DNA from: JBBQVO01 sp038211505
GTDB taxonomy: Bacteria > Chloroflexota > Dehalococcoidia > DSTF01 > JACRBR01
Length of the DNA: 16,109 nt
NCBI GenBank assembly: GCA_038211505.1
Contig: JBBQVO010000063.1
Location: 1 to 16,109, forward strand
Direction of reading: 5' to 3'
The notes under the pieces are model-generated. The model saw only the letters and a program-made list of their open reading frames with translations, ran no database searches and was not told the DNA's origin. Of this stretch, positions 1-6,915 are shown in pieces (the first letter of the stretch is position 1; every line of letters starts with the position of its first letter). Both the position numbers and the translations under genes were made by a program.

Positions 1-60
1 TTCTCCGGCGACGGGTTCGAACGGCTGGCGCCGGTGGTGGCGAAGCTCGCGGGGACGTAG
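1..60 (+). CDS. C-terminal end of an unidentified protein (partial)
   Basis: Reading from base 1 in frame 1 gives 19 residues (FSGDGFERLAPVVAKLAGT) ending at a TAG at 58-60. Third codon positions are almost all G or C, as in the confirmed genes of this window, which supports real coding sequence. The fragment is too short to assign a family. It converges on the leftward hicA gene that ends at 95, with only 34 bases between the two stops and no convincing terminator. Confidence 0.4.
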   Translation, partial: FSGDGFERLAPVVAKLAGT

Positions 61-94
61 AGGAGCGACGATTGGTCGTTAGAGTGCCCGGAAG

Positions 95-391
95 TCATTT
101 CGCTGCGTCAAGAAACTCTGTCAGCGCGACGTTGCCGGTGAGCAGGATGCCATCGAGCGTTCCCGCGGGCACTTCCTTCTCGCCCATCACGACGGACACC
201 GTATCGTGACCACCCTCCGGGCGCGGACGATGCATCGACTGGTGGCTGCTCCCCTTGGCTGGTCCGTCGACGAAGCCCAGGCGCCTGAGCGCGGCCATGA
301 TCTTGTCACTGGAGAGACGTGGCGTACGCTTGGGCTTGGGTGTGGAACGCGGCCGACGTTGTCGTGCCTCGCGGCGACGTTTCGTGCTCAC
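95..391 (-). CDS. hicA: HicA-family toxin (mRNA interferase) with basic N-terminal extension
   Basis: The 98-residue product has a HicA-like core from about residue 27: a helix (SSDKIMAALRRLGF), then GSSHQSMHR with the expected catalytic histidine at H50, then a short beta/alpha end. HicA proteins have a dsRNA-binding-like fold and cleave mRNA when not held by HicB. The start is a GTG at 391 that overlaps the hicB stop as GTGA, so the two genes are translationally coupled with the antitoxin first. The first 25 residues are very rich in Arg, Lys and Pro and are not part of the usual short HicA. No start codon lies between this tail and the core. Family assignment is fairly sure; toxicity is inferred. 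Confidence 0.72.
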   Translation of the reverse strand: MSTKRRREARQRRPRSTPKPKRTPRLSSDKIMAALRRLGFVDGPAKGSSHQSMHRPRPEGGHDTVSVVMGEKEVPAGTLDGILLTGNVALTEFLDAAK

Positions 392-693
392 GCTGCGATC
401 GGCAGAATGACCCCGCTCGTATAGGAATTTGGCGGAAGGTCTCGCGCTTCAATCATCACAGTGCGCGGCTTCGTCTTCCGAATCTCGATGCCTTTTTCGG
501 CGAAGATGCGAGCGCGATCGCCCAGCTGCTCGATGGCGTTGAGGTACGTGGCTACCGCATCTTTGAGGCTCTCGAACGCACCGGCGACATCGTCGCCACA
601 GCTCGTGACACCGAGTTCACGGCAACGCGAGACAAGCCGCTTGCCCTCTGGAAAGACTTCAAACGTGAGGGTGATGTAGCCCTGGATGGCCAT
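388..693 (-). CDS. hicB: HicB-family antitoxin
   Basis: Taken as 101 residues from MAIQGYITLTFEV. An upstream in-frame ATG at 720 would add 9 residues, but the ATG at 693 is preceded by GAGGA about 10 bases upstream and fits the usual HicB beginning. The body matches the partial RNase-H-like HicB fold: a beta hairpin (YITLTFEVFPEGKRLVSRC), a variable turn, then the helix GAFESLKDAVATYLNAIEQLG. The C-terminal third (about residues 70-101) shows no obvious ribbon-helix-helix or HTH motif, so how it would bind DNA is unclear. It is the first gene of the hicBA pair and overlaps hicA by 4 bases. Confidence 0.7.
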   Translation of the reverse strand: MAIQGYITLTFEVFPEGKRLVSRCRELGVTSCGDDVAGAFESLKDAVATYLNAIEQLGDRARIFAEKGIEIRKTKPRTVMIEARDLPPNSYTSGVILPIAA

Positions 694-749
694 CAGTCGC
701 GAATCCTCTGAACGCAGCATCAGCGTGCATCCGAATCTGAATCGTCCTG

Positions 750-758
750 ATCATATCA
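750..758 (-). promoter_or_regulatory. Extended -10 promoter for hicBA
   Basis: On the minus strand this reads TGATATGAT, a TGn extended -10 with a near-consensus TATGAT hexamer at 755-750. No good -35 is seen, as is common for extended -10 promoters. Transcription would start near 743, leaving a leader of about 50 bases to the hicB start at 693. One copy of a 16-bp operator-like repeat lies directly upstream, in the -35 region. Confidence 0.5.
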
Positions 759-760
759 CA

Positions 761-817
761 GGCGAACGTTCGCGAGGCTGTTCGCGATCGCGTCCGCCGC
801 GGGCGAGCGTTCGCGAG
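761..817. promoter_or_regulatory. Paired operator-like repeats upstream of hicBA
   Basis: GGCGAACGTTCGCGAG at 761-776 and GGCGAGCGTTCGCGAG at 802-817 match at 15 of 16 positions. Their starts are 41 bp apart, close to four helical turns. The first contains the perfect palindrome GCGAACGTTCGC, and a further palindrome CGCGATCGCG (783-792) lies between the copies. The left copy overlaps the -35 region of the predicted hicBA promoter. HicBA systems are normally autorepressed, so these are candidate operators. That role is inferred. Confidence 0.45.
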
Positions 818-857
818 CGGGCCTCCACCAATGTCGGCCCGTCATGAGACATTCTCG

Positions 858-1328
858 CTATCCGCCGGCCCGCCAGACTAGCAGCTGCCGGCCCGCCGGC
901 AGATCGGCGAGGGCGGAGATCTCGATGCGCCACGGGGTCAGCTTGAGGACGCCGAAGGCCTCGTCTTCGACGCTCTTCCAGATGATGGCCGGGTCGTAGC
1001 CGAGAGGCGGCGGGGTCGATTTGTAGAGATCCCAGATGCGGCGCTTCGTCGCCATGCTGTTGTCCCATTCGGCGCGGCAATCGACGTAGACCTGCTCGTG
1101 CTTCGGATCCCAGTAGCTGAGCGAGATGTACGGGTTGGCGGCCAGGTGCTTCGCCTTGTGCGACTGCGGCCCCGTCGCGATCCAACCCGTCGAGCCCTCC
1201 CAGATCGGATGGAGGATGCGCGATCGCGGCCGCCCCTGCCGGTCCACCGTCGAGACGGTGCACCAAGCGATGCGCGCCGTCCGCTCGGCGAAGGGCTTCT
1301 CGATCTCAGCGAATGTCGCGACGTCCAT
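858..1328 (-). CDS. Pyridoxamine 5'-phosphate oxidase-like FMN-binding split-barrel protein
   Basis: The 156-residue product fits the PPOX / general stress protein 26 split-barrel superfamily: VSTVDRQGRPRSRILHPIW near residues 25-43, WIATGPQSHKAKHL as the probable flavin phosphate-contact segment, and NPYISLSYWDPKHEQVYVDC as the core strand. Such proteins bind FMN or F420 and act on varied, often unknown, substrates. The ATG at 1328 has GGAGG four bases upstream. The last 15 residues (PAGRQLLVWRAGG end) are encoded by two GC-rich direct repeats, so the native C-terminus may have been altered by a repeat element. The gene stands alone on the minus strand. The family is fairly certain; the reaction is unknown. 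Confidence 0.75.
   Translation of the reverse strand: MDVATFAEIEKPFAERTARIAWCTVSTVDRQGRPRSRILHPIWEGSTGWIATGPQSHKAKHLAANPYISLSYWDPKHEQVYVDCRAEWDNSMATKRRIWDLYKSTPPPLGYDPAIIWKSVEDEAFGVLKLTPWRIEISALADLPAGRQLLVWRAGG
864..901. repeat. GC-rich repeat at the 3' end of the PPOX gene
   Basis: GCCGGCCCGCC occurs at 864-874 and again at 887-897, 23 bp apart. The second copy sits in the inverted repeat TGCCGGC-CC-GCCGGCA (886-901). The repeat encodes the last residues of the PPOX-like protein and its stop codon lies just beyond it. It looks like a small palindromic element. Confidence 0.55.
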
Positions 1329-1431
1329 CGATCCTCCGTGCGCGTTGTGTTCGGCTCGGTCTCCGCCACCTTAGATTGATTCCTTTCCGTCAGCAACGCT
1401 CCGACGAGGCAGCTCTACGGGTGAATCTATC

Positions 1432-1459
1432 CCTTCGTGCTCCTTCGTGGCCCTTCGTG
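1432..1459. repeat. CCTTCGTG short tandem repeat, cluster 1
   Basis: CCTTCGTG occurs three times at 1432, 1442 and 1452, with a 10-bp period. A second cluster is at 1541-1557, a degenerate copy at 11003-11020, and a reverse-complement version at 6927-6945, all intergenic. Confidence 0.7.
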
Positions 1460-1540
1460 GATCCGACCGCGTCACGACCACGGACGGGGCTAATGCCACG
1501 TCCCTACGACCACGATCTCCGAATCTGTGTCCCTCCTGAC

Positions 1541-1557
1541 CCTTCGTGTCCTTCGTG
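1541..1557. repeat. CCTTCGTG short tandem repeat, cluster 2
   Basis: CCTTCGTG occurs at 1541-1548 and 1550-1557 (9-bp period), followed by GGTTAACC-like sequence. It belongs to the same family as the cluster about 90 bp upstream. Confidence 0.65.
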
Positions 1558-1572
1558 GTTAACCCTCACAGG

Positions 1573-1597
1573 CGAATCTGAGACAGATTCGAATCTG
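1573..1597. promoter_or_regulatory. CGAATCTG palindrome cluster upstream of the sigma factor
   Basis: CGAATCTG (1573-1580), a 3-base spacer, then CAGATTCG (1584-1591) form an 8-bp inverted repeat. The right half also starts a perfect 14-bp palindrome, CAGATTCGAATCTG (1584-1597). More single copies of TCCGAATCTG lie at 1518-1527 and 1674-1683. This is a candidate operator for the sigma-factor operon or a repeat remnant. Confidence 0.4.
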
Positions 1598-1692
1598 GTG
1601 GGTCTGGCGGTTAACCTTTCGGACTATTCGGGCGTTCTACTGCCAGATGTATCGAATTGCCGCGTGGACGCCTTCCGAATCTGGCGGATACT

Positions 1693-2331
1693 ATGATCCC
1701 GGCTTCGTCGCTGAGAAACGAGGTTTCGGGCTTGGTATTCCCGTCATTCCAGGCCGTCGCACCCGATCTCGAGCGGGCGACGGTCGATCGAGCGCGTTCG
1801 GGCGACCAACAGGCGCTCGCCGACATCTACGACTGGTATATGCCGCGCGTGTACCGCTATACGGTCGCGCGCGTCGGCAATACGCACGAAGCGGAGGACC
1901 TGACCGAGGAGGTCTTCCTCAAGGTGCTCGGCGCGATTGGCGACTTCCACTGGAAGGACGTCCCCTTCTCGTCGTGGATCTTCCGCATCGCCCACAACTG
2001 CATCGCCACGCACTATCGCCGCTCCGCCCAGCGTGGCGGTCCGACGTCGGAGATCCCCGAGGATACGGTCGACTGCCGGCACGATCTGGCGGCATCGGTC
2101 GAGGAGCGGATCACGCTCGAAGAGGTGCGGCAGGCGACGGAGCTACTGCCGGAAGCGCAACGCGAGGTGATCGCGCTGCGTTTTGCGGTTGGGCTCTCGA
2201 TCGCCGACACGGCCAAAGCGCTCGGCAAGCGCGAGGGGAATATCAAGGCGCTGCAGCATAAGGCGGTAGCGAAACTGCAGAGAATGTTGATCCCGAGCGT
2301 GAACGGGGTCGAAGCGAAAGCGAAGGTATGA
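1693..2331 (+). CDS. ECF-type RNA polymerase sigma factor (sigma-70 family)
   Basis: Taken as 212 residues from the ATG at 1693. A TTG at 1657 would add 12 residues, and neither start has a strong ribosome site, so the N-terminus is uncertain. Region 2 spans about residues 37-105 (ALADIYDWYMPRVYRYT, EAEDLTEEVFLKVLGAI, then PFSSWIFRIAHN). Region 4 spans about 150-200 (LPEAQREVIALRF, then the helix-turn-helix IADTAKALGKREGNIKALQ). It would direct core polymerase to a small regulon, probably including its own operon. The next gene starts inside its stop codon (ATGA), making the DUF5667 membrane protein its likely cognate partner or anti-sigma factor. Confidence 0.9.
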   Translation: MIPASSLRNEVSGLVFPSFQAVAPDLERATVDRARSGDQQALADIYDWYMPRVYRYTVARVGNTHEAEDLTEEVFLKVLGAIGDFHWKDVPFSSWIFRIAHNCIATHYRRSAQRGGPTSEIPEDTVDCRHDLAASVEERITLEEVRQATELLPEAQREVIALRFAVGLSIADTAKALGKREGNIKALQHKAVAKLQRMLIPSVNGVEAKAKV

Positions 2332-3806
2332 CGGAGTTCGAAGCGCGGTTGCAAGAATGCCTGGCGGCCCTCCACGAGGGACGCTGGAGCATCGACGACT
2401 GCCTCCGGCGCTATCCGGCGGACGCCGCCGCGCTGCGCCCGCAGCTTCTCACCGCGCAAGCGCTCTCACAGGCGTACGCCGTGGCGCCGCGCGAAGAATT
2501 CGCATCGGTGGCGCGCGAGCGCTTCCTCATCGCCACCGGCCAGCGGCTGCAAGAGGCGATGGATCTCGAACCGGAGCCGTCGTTCTTTGCCGCCGCGCGC
2601 GTGCGATTCCTGATGGCGGCGCAGCGCGCGAAGCTCGGCGAGCGCGCGAGTCAGCGCCAGCCGCGTCATGTGCCGCTCTTCGGCTCGCCGTTCCGGGCGC
2701 TCGCCGGCGGCCTGGCGTCGATCGCGATCTTCCTTTCGTTCTCGACGTACACGGTCGCATCGGCGAGCAATTCGCTGCCGGGTGACTGGCAGTACGGCGT
2801 CAAGCTGCAGACGGAGCGCGTGCGGCTCGCGCTGGCTTTCGATGACGACTCCAAGCGCAGCATAAAGCTGGATATCGCCGAAGAGCGCGTCGCCGAGATC
2901 GAGCAGCTCTCGAAGAAGGGCAAGATCATCGGACCGGGCGTGCTCGACCGCCTCGTCGAACAGACGCAACCGCTCGTCAACGACGCGCGCGACGGCGGCT
3001 GGAACAGCGACGACATCGAACGGCTGAGCGCAGTGTCCGCGAAAGAAGACAGCGTGCTGACACAGGCCGTGCCGCAGATCTCGATCGACGCGCAGTCGCA
3101 ACTCGATCAGGCGAAGCAGGTCAGCCGCGACGCGCGCGTCGCCGTCGCCGAAGTAACGTTGCAGCAGCCCGACCGGCAGCCGGCCGTCGTGACGGCATCG
3201 GTGCCGCTGGCGACGCCCACCGGCATCCCGGTGATCATCGAGCTGCCGACTTCCACCGCGACGCCAGGCGCCAGCGCGACGCCGGACAGCGCCGGTACTC
3301 CGACCGAACTCGCGGCCAGCCCGACTGTCGCCGACGCTTCTTCGGGCGTCACGATCGGCGGCACGTCCGTCGGCTCGCGCAATAGCATCAAGCTCTACCC
3401 GCTGAGCGCCGGGCGCATCAAGGCGAACGTGCCGGGCCCGGCTTCGGGTTGGTTCCCCATCGATGACGGGCAGCACGGAGCTCATCTGATTCGTTTGTCG
3501 AACGATGTCACGACGCTCGGCCATGACGGCTCGTCGCTGATCGTTATCAACACCGTCAACGGCGATATGTACTGGTACGTCAACCGCGGCGGGCACATCG
3601 ACGAAGTGCAGATGCGAATCACGAAGGACGGCGGCATCTTCACCGCCGACCACGTCGTGCTCGAAGCGGCGTACGGCGATCTCGCCAACGTGCCGCTTTA
3701 CATCATGGAGAGCATCGAAGTCACACCCGACGTAACGCCGACGCCCGAAGCCTCGGCGACCCCGAAGGCGACGGCCGCAGCAGCGTCGCCCACGGCCGCG
3801 CCGTAG
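2328..3806 (+). CDS. DUF5667 single-pass membrane protein, probable partner of the ECF sigma factor
   Basis: The 492-residue protein begins with a cytoplasmic segment (about 1-117). This includes the LQECLAALHEGRWSIDDCLRRYP-type motif seen in Chloroflexota sigma-partner proteins and two similar stretches around 60-100. One transmembrane helix lies at about 123-145. The DUF5667 signature follows (NSLPGDWQYGVKLQTERVRL, then a long helical region with EERVAEIEQL). After it come a Pro/Thr/Ala-rich linker (about 300-345), an extracellular beta-rich domain (about 350-465) and a second TPTPEASATP-like tail. The 4-base overlap with the sigma gene suggests coupled expression and an anti-sigma or signal-receiving role. 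That role is inferred; the extracellular domain is not recognised. Confidence 0.8.
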   Translation: MTEFEARLQECLAALHEGRWSIDDCLRRYPADAAALRPQLLTAQALSQAYAVAPREEFASVARERFLIATGQRLQEAMDLEPEPSFFAAARVRFLMAAQRAKLGERASQRQPRHVPLFGSPFRALAGGLASIAIFLSFSTYTVASASNSLPGDWQYGVKLQTERVRLALAFDDDSKRSIKLDIAEERVAEIEQLSKKGKIIGPGVLDRLVEQTQPLVNDARDGGWNSDDIERLSAVSAKEDSVLTQAVPQISIDAQSQLDQAKQVSRDARVAVAEVTLQQPDRQPAVVTASVPLATPTGIPVIIELPTSTATPGASATPDSAGTPTELAASPTVADASSGVTIGGTSVGSRNSIKLYPLSAGRIKANVPGPASGWFPIDDGQHGAHLIRLSNDVTTLGHDGSSLIVINTVNGDMYWYVNRGGHIDEVQMRITKDGGIFTADHVVLEAAYGDLANVPLYIMESIEVTPDVTPTPEASATPKATAAAASPTAAP

Positions 3807-3838
3807 CGCGAGGCCGCACCAAATCTCGGTTGGAGGAA

Positions 3839-3868
3839 GCGGGCGCTCAGGCGCCCGCTTTTCTTTTT
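3839..3868 (+). terminator. Intrinsic terminator of the sigma/DUF5667 operon
   Basis: GCGGGCGC (3839-3846), loop TCAG, GCGCCCGC (3851-3858) form a perfect 8-bp GC stem, followed at once by TTTTCTTTTT. It lies 32 bases after the DUF5667 stop codon. Confidence 0.92.
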
Positions 3869-3951
3869 GTCCGGCGATGACGTGAGCTTCGCGCCGGCTC
3901 GGCTCGATCACGTACGATGGTTGAGCTTCCGCCAGCGTCCGGAGTGGTCTG

Positions 3952-5130
3952 TTGGAATTCAACCCGTTTTCGCCCGCCTTCAAGGCCGATCCGTACGCGG
4001 TGTACGCGGATCTGCGCGAGAACGCGCCGGTCAGCCGCACTGAATTGCACTTCTGGGCGGTCAGCCGCTATGACGATGTCGGTTACGTGTTGAAGAACCC
4101 GCAGATGTTCTCGTCGACCGGGATGGGTGGCGCGATCGGCGGCGGCGACGCGACGCGATCGATCATCAGCAGCGATCCGCCGGATCACACGATGCTGCGC
4201 GGGCTCGTTAATCGCGCCTTCACGCCGAAGATCGTCGCGGAGATGGAGCCGCGCATCCGCGCCGTCACGCGCGATCTGCTCGACCGCATCGTCGATGCCG
4301 ACGAGATGGATCTCGTCGAAGATCTCGCAATGCCGCTGCCGGTGACGATCATCGCGGAACTGCTTGGCGTCGAGCCGGAGCGCCGTCACGATTTCAAGCG
4401 CTGGTCGAACGCCGTCGTCGGCGTCACGCCAGGCGACATCACGAGCGAGCGCGCACGCGATCTGCAGGAGTTCCAGGCGTACTTCACGGCGGCGATCGAG
4501 CAGCGGCGGGCGGCGCCGACCGATGATCTGATCGGCGCGCTGGTTCGCGCGCAGGGCGATCAGGAGTCACTCACGGCGGAGGAGATCGTCTCATTCGCGA
4601 TGCTGTTGCTGATCGCCGGCAACGAGACGACGACGAATCTGATCGGCAACGCGATGGAGGCGCTGCTTGATCATCCGGATGAGATGCGGCGTGTGCGCGA
4701 TGATCGGTCGCTGATCCCGAACATGATCGAAGAAGCGCTCCGCTACGACGCGCCGGTGCAATTTCTGTTCCGCACCGCCACGGAGGACATCGATCTCGGC
4801 GGCGTGACGATCGAGAAGGGCAACGTCGTCGTGCCGATCTACGCCTCCGCAAACCGGGATGATCGCCGGTACCCGGATGCGTCGCGCTTCGATGTCACGC
4901 GCAACGCGCAGGGGCACATGGCCTTCGGCCTCGGCATCCACTTCTGCCTCGGCGCGCCGCTCGCCCGGCTTGAGGCGAAGGTGGCGTTTGAAGAGCTGTT
5001 CGATCGCGCATCGAACATTGCCGCCGCGCCGGGCGCGGAGCGGCTCGATTCGCTGTTCTTGCGCGGCATGCGCCGCCTGCCGCTGACGTTCGTGCCGAAT
5101 GCGACGCGCGCGGGAGTGCGCGCGTCCTAG
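3952..5130 (+). CDS. Cytochrome P450 monooxygenase
   Basis: This is a soluble bacterial P450 of 392 residues, a normal length for the class. The I-helix oxygen-activation motif is AGNETT (222-227), the K-helix ExxR is E261-A-L-R264, and the heme-binding loop FGLGIHFCLG has the thiolate ligand C332. The start is a TTG at 3952 with GGAG at 3941-3944, giving normal spacing. The N-terminus (FNPFSPAFKADPYAVYADLR) is the usual P450 opening. No ferredoxin, ferredoxin reductase or biosynthetic gene is adjacent, so the substrate cannot be inferred and electrons must come from elsewhere. It sits alone between the upstream terminator and the pepA promoter. Confidence 0.95.
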   Translation: MEFNPFSPAFKADPYAVYADLRENAPVSRTELHFWAVSRYDDVGYVLKNPQMFSSTGMGGAIGGGDATRSIISSDPPDHTMLRGLVNRAFTPKIVAEMEPRIRAVTRDLLDRIVDADEMDLVEDLAMPLPVTIIAELLGVEPERRHDFKRWSNAVVGVTPGDITSERARDLQEFQAYFTAAIEQRRAAPTDDLIGALVRAQGDQESLTAEEIVSFAMLLLIAGNETTTNLIGNAMEALLDHPDEMRRVRDDRSLIPNMIEEALRYDAPVQFLFRTATEDIDLGGVTIEKGNVVVPIYASANRDDRRYPDASRFDVTRNAQGHMAFGLGIHFCLGAPLARLEAKVAFEELFDRASNIAAAPGAERLDSLFLRGMRRLPLTFVPNATRAGVRAS

Positions 5131-5226
5131 TCACGCGTCGATTCCGGACGGCGTGTTCACACTGCCACGCAGAATCGCAATCCCGCGCGGTGGCTCGCCA
5201 TCGCCAGTGTTCTTGGCCGCGACCAC

Positions 5227-5248
5227 GGGCGGCCATATGGAGCCGCCC
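5227..5248. repeat. GGGCGGC/GCCGCCC hairpin repeat
   Basis: GGGCGGC (5227-5233), an 8-base loop CATATGGA, then GCCGCCC (5242-5248), followed by CCTACACA. It is a 7-bp perfect stem in the P450-pepA gap with no T-run, so it is more likely a dispersed palindromic repeat than a terminator. Nothing else is recognised in the 5131-5341 stretch. Confidence 0.5.
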
Positions 5249-5341
5249 CTACACATACACCATGTCCACGCGTGCGCGAGCGACCAGCCTCGAGCGCGTC
5301 AGCGGCAGTCATCGCCGGTCGATAGTAAGGGGTGGGGCGGA

Positions 5342-5370
5342 TTGCCTGCGGCGATCGGCGTTTCTATGAT
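5342..5370 (+). promoter_or_regulatory. Sigma-70-type promoter of pepA
   Basis: TTGCCT (5342-5347), a 17-base spacer, and TATGAT (5365-5370). Transcription would begin near 5377, giving a 30-base leader with AAGGG before the ATG at 5407. This agrees with the chosen pepA start. Confidence 0.65.
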
Positions 5371-5406
5371 GGCGCGACGAACAAGTGCAAAGTGAAGGGC
5401 AGACGC

Positions 5407-6915
5407 ATGCAGATCAGTGTGGAATCGGGCGATATCACGAAGTCTGAGTTGGCGTGTATCGTCGTCAATCTGTTCGAAGGCGTGACGGCGCCGAGCGGCG
5501 CAACGGGCGCCGTCGATCGCGCGCTGTCGGGCATGATCACGGAGCTGATCGCATCGGACGATATCCGCGGCAAAGACGGCGAGATGACGCTGCTGCACAC
5601 GCTCGGCAAGCTGCCGTCGCCGCGCGTCCTCGTCGCGGGCCTGGGCAAGAGCGATGCCTTCACGATCGACAAGGTGCGCGATCTCGGCGCGGCAATCGCA
5701 CGATTCATGCGGACGAAACGGCTCGCGACGTATGCGACGATCGCGCACGGCGCGGGTATTGGCGGACTCGATGCGGCGGGTTGTGCGCAGGCGCTGGCCG
5801 AAGGCGCGACGCTCGGCCTGTATCGCTTCGACAAACACAGGAAGAGCGACGACGAGCAGACGCAACCGCAATCGATCACGATCGTCGAGAACGACGGCGC
5901 TAAGCTCAATGCGCTGTCGGATGCCGCGCGACGCGGCACGATCATCGCCGACGCGACGAACTTCGCGCGCGATCTGGCGAACGAGCCGAGCAATTTCCTC
6001 ACGCCGACGGAGCTGGCGGCGCGCGCTGAGACGATGGCGCAGCAATACGGCCTGGGCTGCAAGATTCTCGATCGCGAGCAGATCGAAGAGATGGGCATGG
6101 GCTCGTTTCTCGGCGTATCGCTCGGCAGCGCGCAGCCGCCGAAGTTCATCATCCTCACCTACAACGGCGGCGTCGAGACGAAGCCGCTGGGCCTCCTCGG
6201 CAAAGGCATCACATTCGATACCGGCGGCATCTCGATCAAACCGAGCGACGGCATGCTCGAGATGAAGGGCGACATGTCCGGCGGCGGCGCCGTGATCGCG
6301 GCGATGATGGCGATCGCGCAACTCAAGCCGAAGATCAACGTGACGGCGCTCGTGCCGGCGACGGAGAACATGCCGAGCGGCACGGCGATCAAACCGAGCG
6401 ACGTGCTGCGGGCGATGAACGGCAAGACGATCGAAGTCGTGAACACGGACGCCGAGGGCCGGCTGATCCTGGCCGACGCGTTGTGCTACGCCGTGCAGCT
6501 GGATCTGTCGCCGGTGATCGACGTGGCGACGCTGACCGGCGCGATCTCGATCGCGCTGGGCAACGTGGCTTACGGGGTGTTCGCGAACAACGACGCATTC
6601 GTGGAGCGCATCGAGCAGGCGGCGAAGGCTGCGGGCGAGAAGTGCTGGGAGCTACCGATGTGGCTGGAGTATCGTGAGCTCAACAAGAGCAACATCGCCG
6701 ACGTGAAGAACAGTGGCGGACGTGGCGCCGGATCGATCGCCGCCGCGCACTTCCTCAAAGAGTTCATCGACGATCGCCCATGGGCGCATCTCGATATCGC
6801 CGGCGTCGACTTTTCGGACGCCGAGAAGACGGTGTACACGAAGGGTTCGACCGGCATCCCCGTGCGGACGTTGATCAACCTCGCACTGAACCTCGCCGAA
6901 ACGCCGCTGGGGTGA
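5407..6915 (+). CDS. pepA: Leucyl aminopeptidase (M17 family)
   Basis: The 502-residue protein is a cytosolic M17 aminopeptidase that removes N-terminal amino acids using two metal ions and normally forms a hexamer. The C-terminal catalytic half has all expected residues: K266 and D271 in GKGITFDTGG, K278 in ISIKP, D289 in KGDMSGGG, and D348, E350 and R352 in NTDAEGRL. The spacing matches E. coli PepA with a 4-residue offset. The N-terminal half (about 1-160) is the macro-like PepA N domain. The ATG at 5407 was chosen over upstream in-frame starts because a promoter ends at 5370 and AAGGG lies just before it. It is a single-gene unit. Confidence 0.96.
   Translation: MQISVESGDITKSELACIVVNLFEGVTAPSGATGAVDRALSGMITELIASDDIRGKDGEMTLLHTLGKLPSPRVLVAGLGKSDAFTIDKVRDLGAAIARFMRTKRLATYATIAHGAGIGGLDAAGCAQALAEGATLGLYRFDKHRKSDDEQTQPQSITIVENDGAKLNALSDAARRGTIIADATNFARDLANEPSNFLTPTELAARAETMAQQYGLGCKILDREQIEEMGMGSFLGVSLGSAQPPKFIILTYNGGVETKPLGLLGKGITFDTGGISIKPSDGMLEMKGDMSGGGAVIAAMMAIAQLKPKINVTALVPATENMPSGTAIKPSDVLRAMNGKTIEVVNTDAEGRLILADALCYAVQLDLSPVIDVATLTGAISIALGNVAYGVFANNDAFVERIEQAAKAAGEKCWELPMWLEYRELNKSNIADVKNSGGRGAGSIAAAHFLKEFIDDRPWAHLDIAGVDFSDAEKTVYTKGSTGIPVRTLINLALNLAETPLG

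Larger units (their letters stand above)
1329..1692. other. Repeat-rich divergent intergenic region
   Basis: No plausible gene is seen in the 364 bases between the leftward PPOX gene and the rightward sigma factor. The region holds two clusters of CCTTCGTG repeats (1432-1459 and 1541-1557) and several CGAATCTG copies, including a 14-bp palindrome. Promoters for both flanking genes must lie here, but no clear -35/-10 pair was recognised. Confidence 0.6.

Noticed and set aside
12..30. GGGTTCGAAC resembling a tRNA T-arm.
   Set aside because: The flanking bases do not form a T-stem, and no acceptor, D or anticodon arm is present. The stretch reads well as the coding tail ending at 60.
2466..4040. 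Very long leftward open frame (524 residues) opposite the DUF5667 gene.
   Set aside because: It is antisense to a well-supported gene and crosses the terminator at 3839-3868. Its Arg/Asp-rich composition is typical of the shadow frame in GC-rich DNA.
5299..6321. Long leftward open frame opposite pepA.
   Set aside because: The sense strand encodes a complete M17 peptidase with all catalytic residues, and the antisense product has low-complexity Arg-rich composition.
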